5,196 nt of DNA from Lentzea sp. (GTDB lineage: Bacteria; Actinomycetota; Actinomycetes; Mycobacteriales; Pseudonocardiaceae). Under the pieces are notes generated by a model that was not told the DNA's origin, ran no database searches, and was given only the letters and a program-made list of their open reading frames with translations. Below, piece by piece: positions 4,678-5,196 of the stretch (position 1 is its first letter; every line of letters begins with the position of its first letter). A program made the position numbers and the translations under genes. The stretch spans positions 1 through 5,196 of the forward strand of contig JASLAV010000629.1 of NCBI GenBank assembly GCA_030146905.1, in the 5' to 3' direction.

Positions 4678-4709
4678 CGGCGCCGAGGCGTCGTGAGCGG
4701 GGAGGTGCC

Positions 4710-5196
4710 GTGCGCGCGCGTCCGGATTCTGGTGCTGTGCCTGCTGGTCCTTCGCTGCGGCAGTGGTCGTTGTGGATCTCGATGGCACTGGTCGCGGTGT
4801 TGCTGGGAGCGACGCTGGCGGTGTTGACGGCCATCGGTGACCTCTCGCGGTCGCGGGCGCGGTTGCTGGACGTGGTCGGGCCGGCGGTGGTCAGCGCGCA
4901 ACAGCTCGGCGCCGACCTGGTCGACCAGGAGAACGGCATCCGCGGCTTCGTGCTCAGCGGGAGCGACGACTTCCTGAAGCCGTACCAGAACGGGCTGGAC
5001 CGCCAGGCCGCGGCGCGGGCGACGGTCGCGGCCCTGGACACCCCGGAAGTCGTCGGAGGTCTCGCCGCGGTGGACGCGGCGTTGTCCGACTGGCGCAGCC
5101 AGTACGCGGACCCGACGATCGCCGCGGTCCGCGCGGGCGTCCAGGTGCCGGACGAGGCGGCGGGCAAGCAGCGGTTCGACGCGGTGCGCACGGCTT
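4710..5196 (+). CDS. CHASE3-domain sensor protein, N-terminal part (runs off the window)
   Basis: Only the first 162 residues are present, and the reading frame is still open at the right edge. The start is the GTG at 4710-4712 with GGGGAGG (4699-4705) just upstream; a nearby GTG at 4706 is out of frame. A short Pro/Arg-rich cytosolic N-terminus precedes a membrane helix at about residues 20-42 (SLWISMALVAVLLGATLAVL). A periplasm-facing helical region follows with the CHASE3 signature DQENGIRGFVLSG (72-84) and the downstream F-L-x-P-Y motif (88-92). CHASE3 domains sense extracellular signals and are usually joined to a histidine kinase, an adenylate/diguanylate cyclase or a SpoIIE-type phosphatase. 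In actinomycetes a hybrid or GAF-containing histidine kinase is the commonest arrangement. The output domain and second membrane helix are beyond the window, so the catalytic type is unknown. Confidence 0.85.
   Translation, partial: MRARPDSGAVPAGPSLRQWSLWISMALVAVLLGATLAVLTAIGDLSRSRARLLDVVGPAVVSAQQLGADLVDQENGIRGFVLSGSDDFLKPYQNGLDRQAAARATVAALDTPEVVGGLAAVDAALSDWRSQYADPTIAAVRAGVQVPDEAAGKQRFDAVRTA

Noticed and set aside
4014..5191. Long minus-strand frames opposite the sigma partner and the CHASE3 gene
   Set aside because: They have shadow composition, while the plus strand shows membrane helices and the CHASE3 signature in good codon context.
1..5196. Search for tRNA or rRNA genes, CRISPR arrays, insertion sequences, attachment sites or an undescribed multi-gene system
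   Set aside because: I found no repeat-spacer pattern, transposase, integrase, cloverleaf-like sequence or unusual effector cluster; most genes fit ordinary actinomycete regulatory families.

Overview
The window reads as chromosomal DNA of a high-GC actinomycete. Codons end overwhelmingly in G or C, GTG starts are common, purine-rich ribosome binding sites are well formed, and the gene families are typical of the group: a GAF/SpoIIE-type phosphatase, a TetR regulator with a divergent small membrane protein, an ECF sigma factor and a CHASE3 sensor. A Pseudonocardiaceae-like source (Lentzea, Saccharothrix or Actinosynnema type) is a guess from style, not something the sequence proves.

Layout from left to right. 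Positions 1-340 hold no convincing gene. They contain a GC-rich stem-loop that probably ends transcription of a gene outside the window, a CebR-like LacI-family box, a small palindrome, and a perfect 16-bp LacI-type palindrome. These precede a secreted protein of 235 residues (341-1048) made only of a signal peptide and the C-terminal part of a GH78 alpha-L-rhamnosidase. Most of the catalytic domain is missing, and there is an internal in-frame loss. A GAF plus SpoIIE/RsbU-like PP2C phosphatase (1049-2323, minus) converges on it. The two stop codons abut in one TGATCA, and a large hairpin lies inside the 3' end of the phosphatase gene. Upstream of the phosphatase, on the same strand, is a four-helix DUF6069-like membrane protein (2442-2885). 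It is divergent from a TetR regulator (2999-3562). Two copies of a TTGCAAG/CTTGCAA-type operator lie in the shared intergenic region and bracket a promoter for the membrane protein.

After a 9-bp inverted repeat at the end of tetR come an ECF sigma factor (3628-4146) and a four-helix membrane protein (4143-4610) that overlap by ATGA. They are probably a regulator and partner pair. A CHASE3 sensor protein begins at a GTG at 4710 and runs off the right edge.

The gene set is mainly regulation and sensing: phosphatase, TetR, ECF sigma and CHASE3 sensor. Apart from the tetR/membrane-protein pair and the sigma/membrane-protein pair, nothing shows that these genes act together. I do not see a new defence, mobile or biosynthetic system. 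The most unusual items are the reduced GH78 gene under an intact-looking operator, the terminator hairpin inside the phosphatase coding sequence, the paired TetR operators, and the ECF sigma factor whose membrane partner lacks a recognisable zinc anti-sigma motif.
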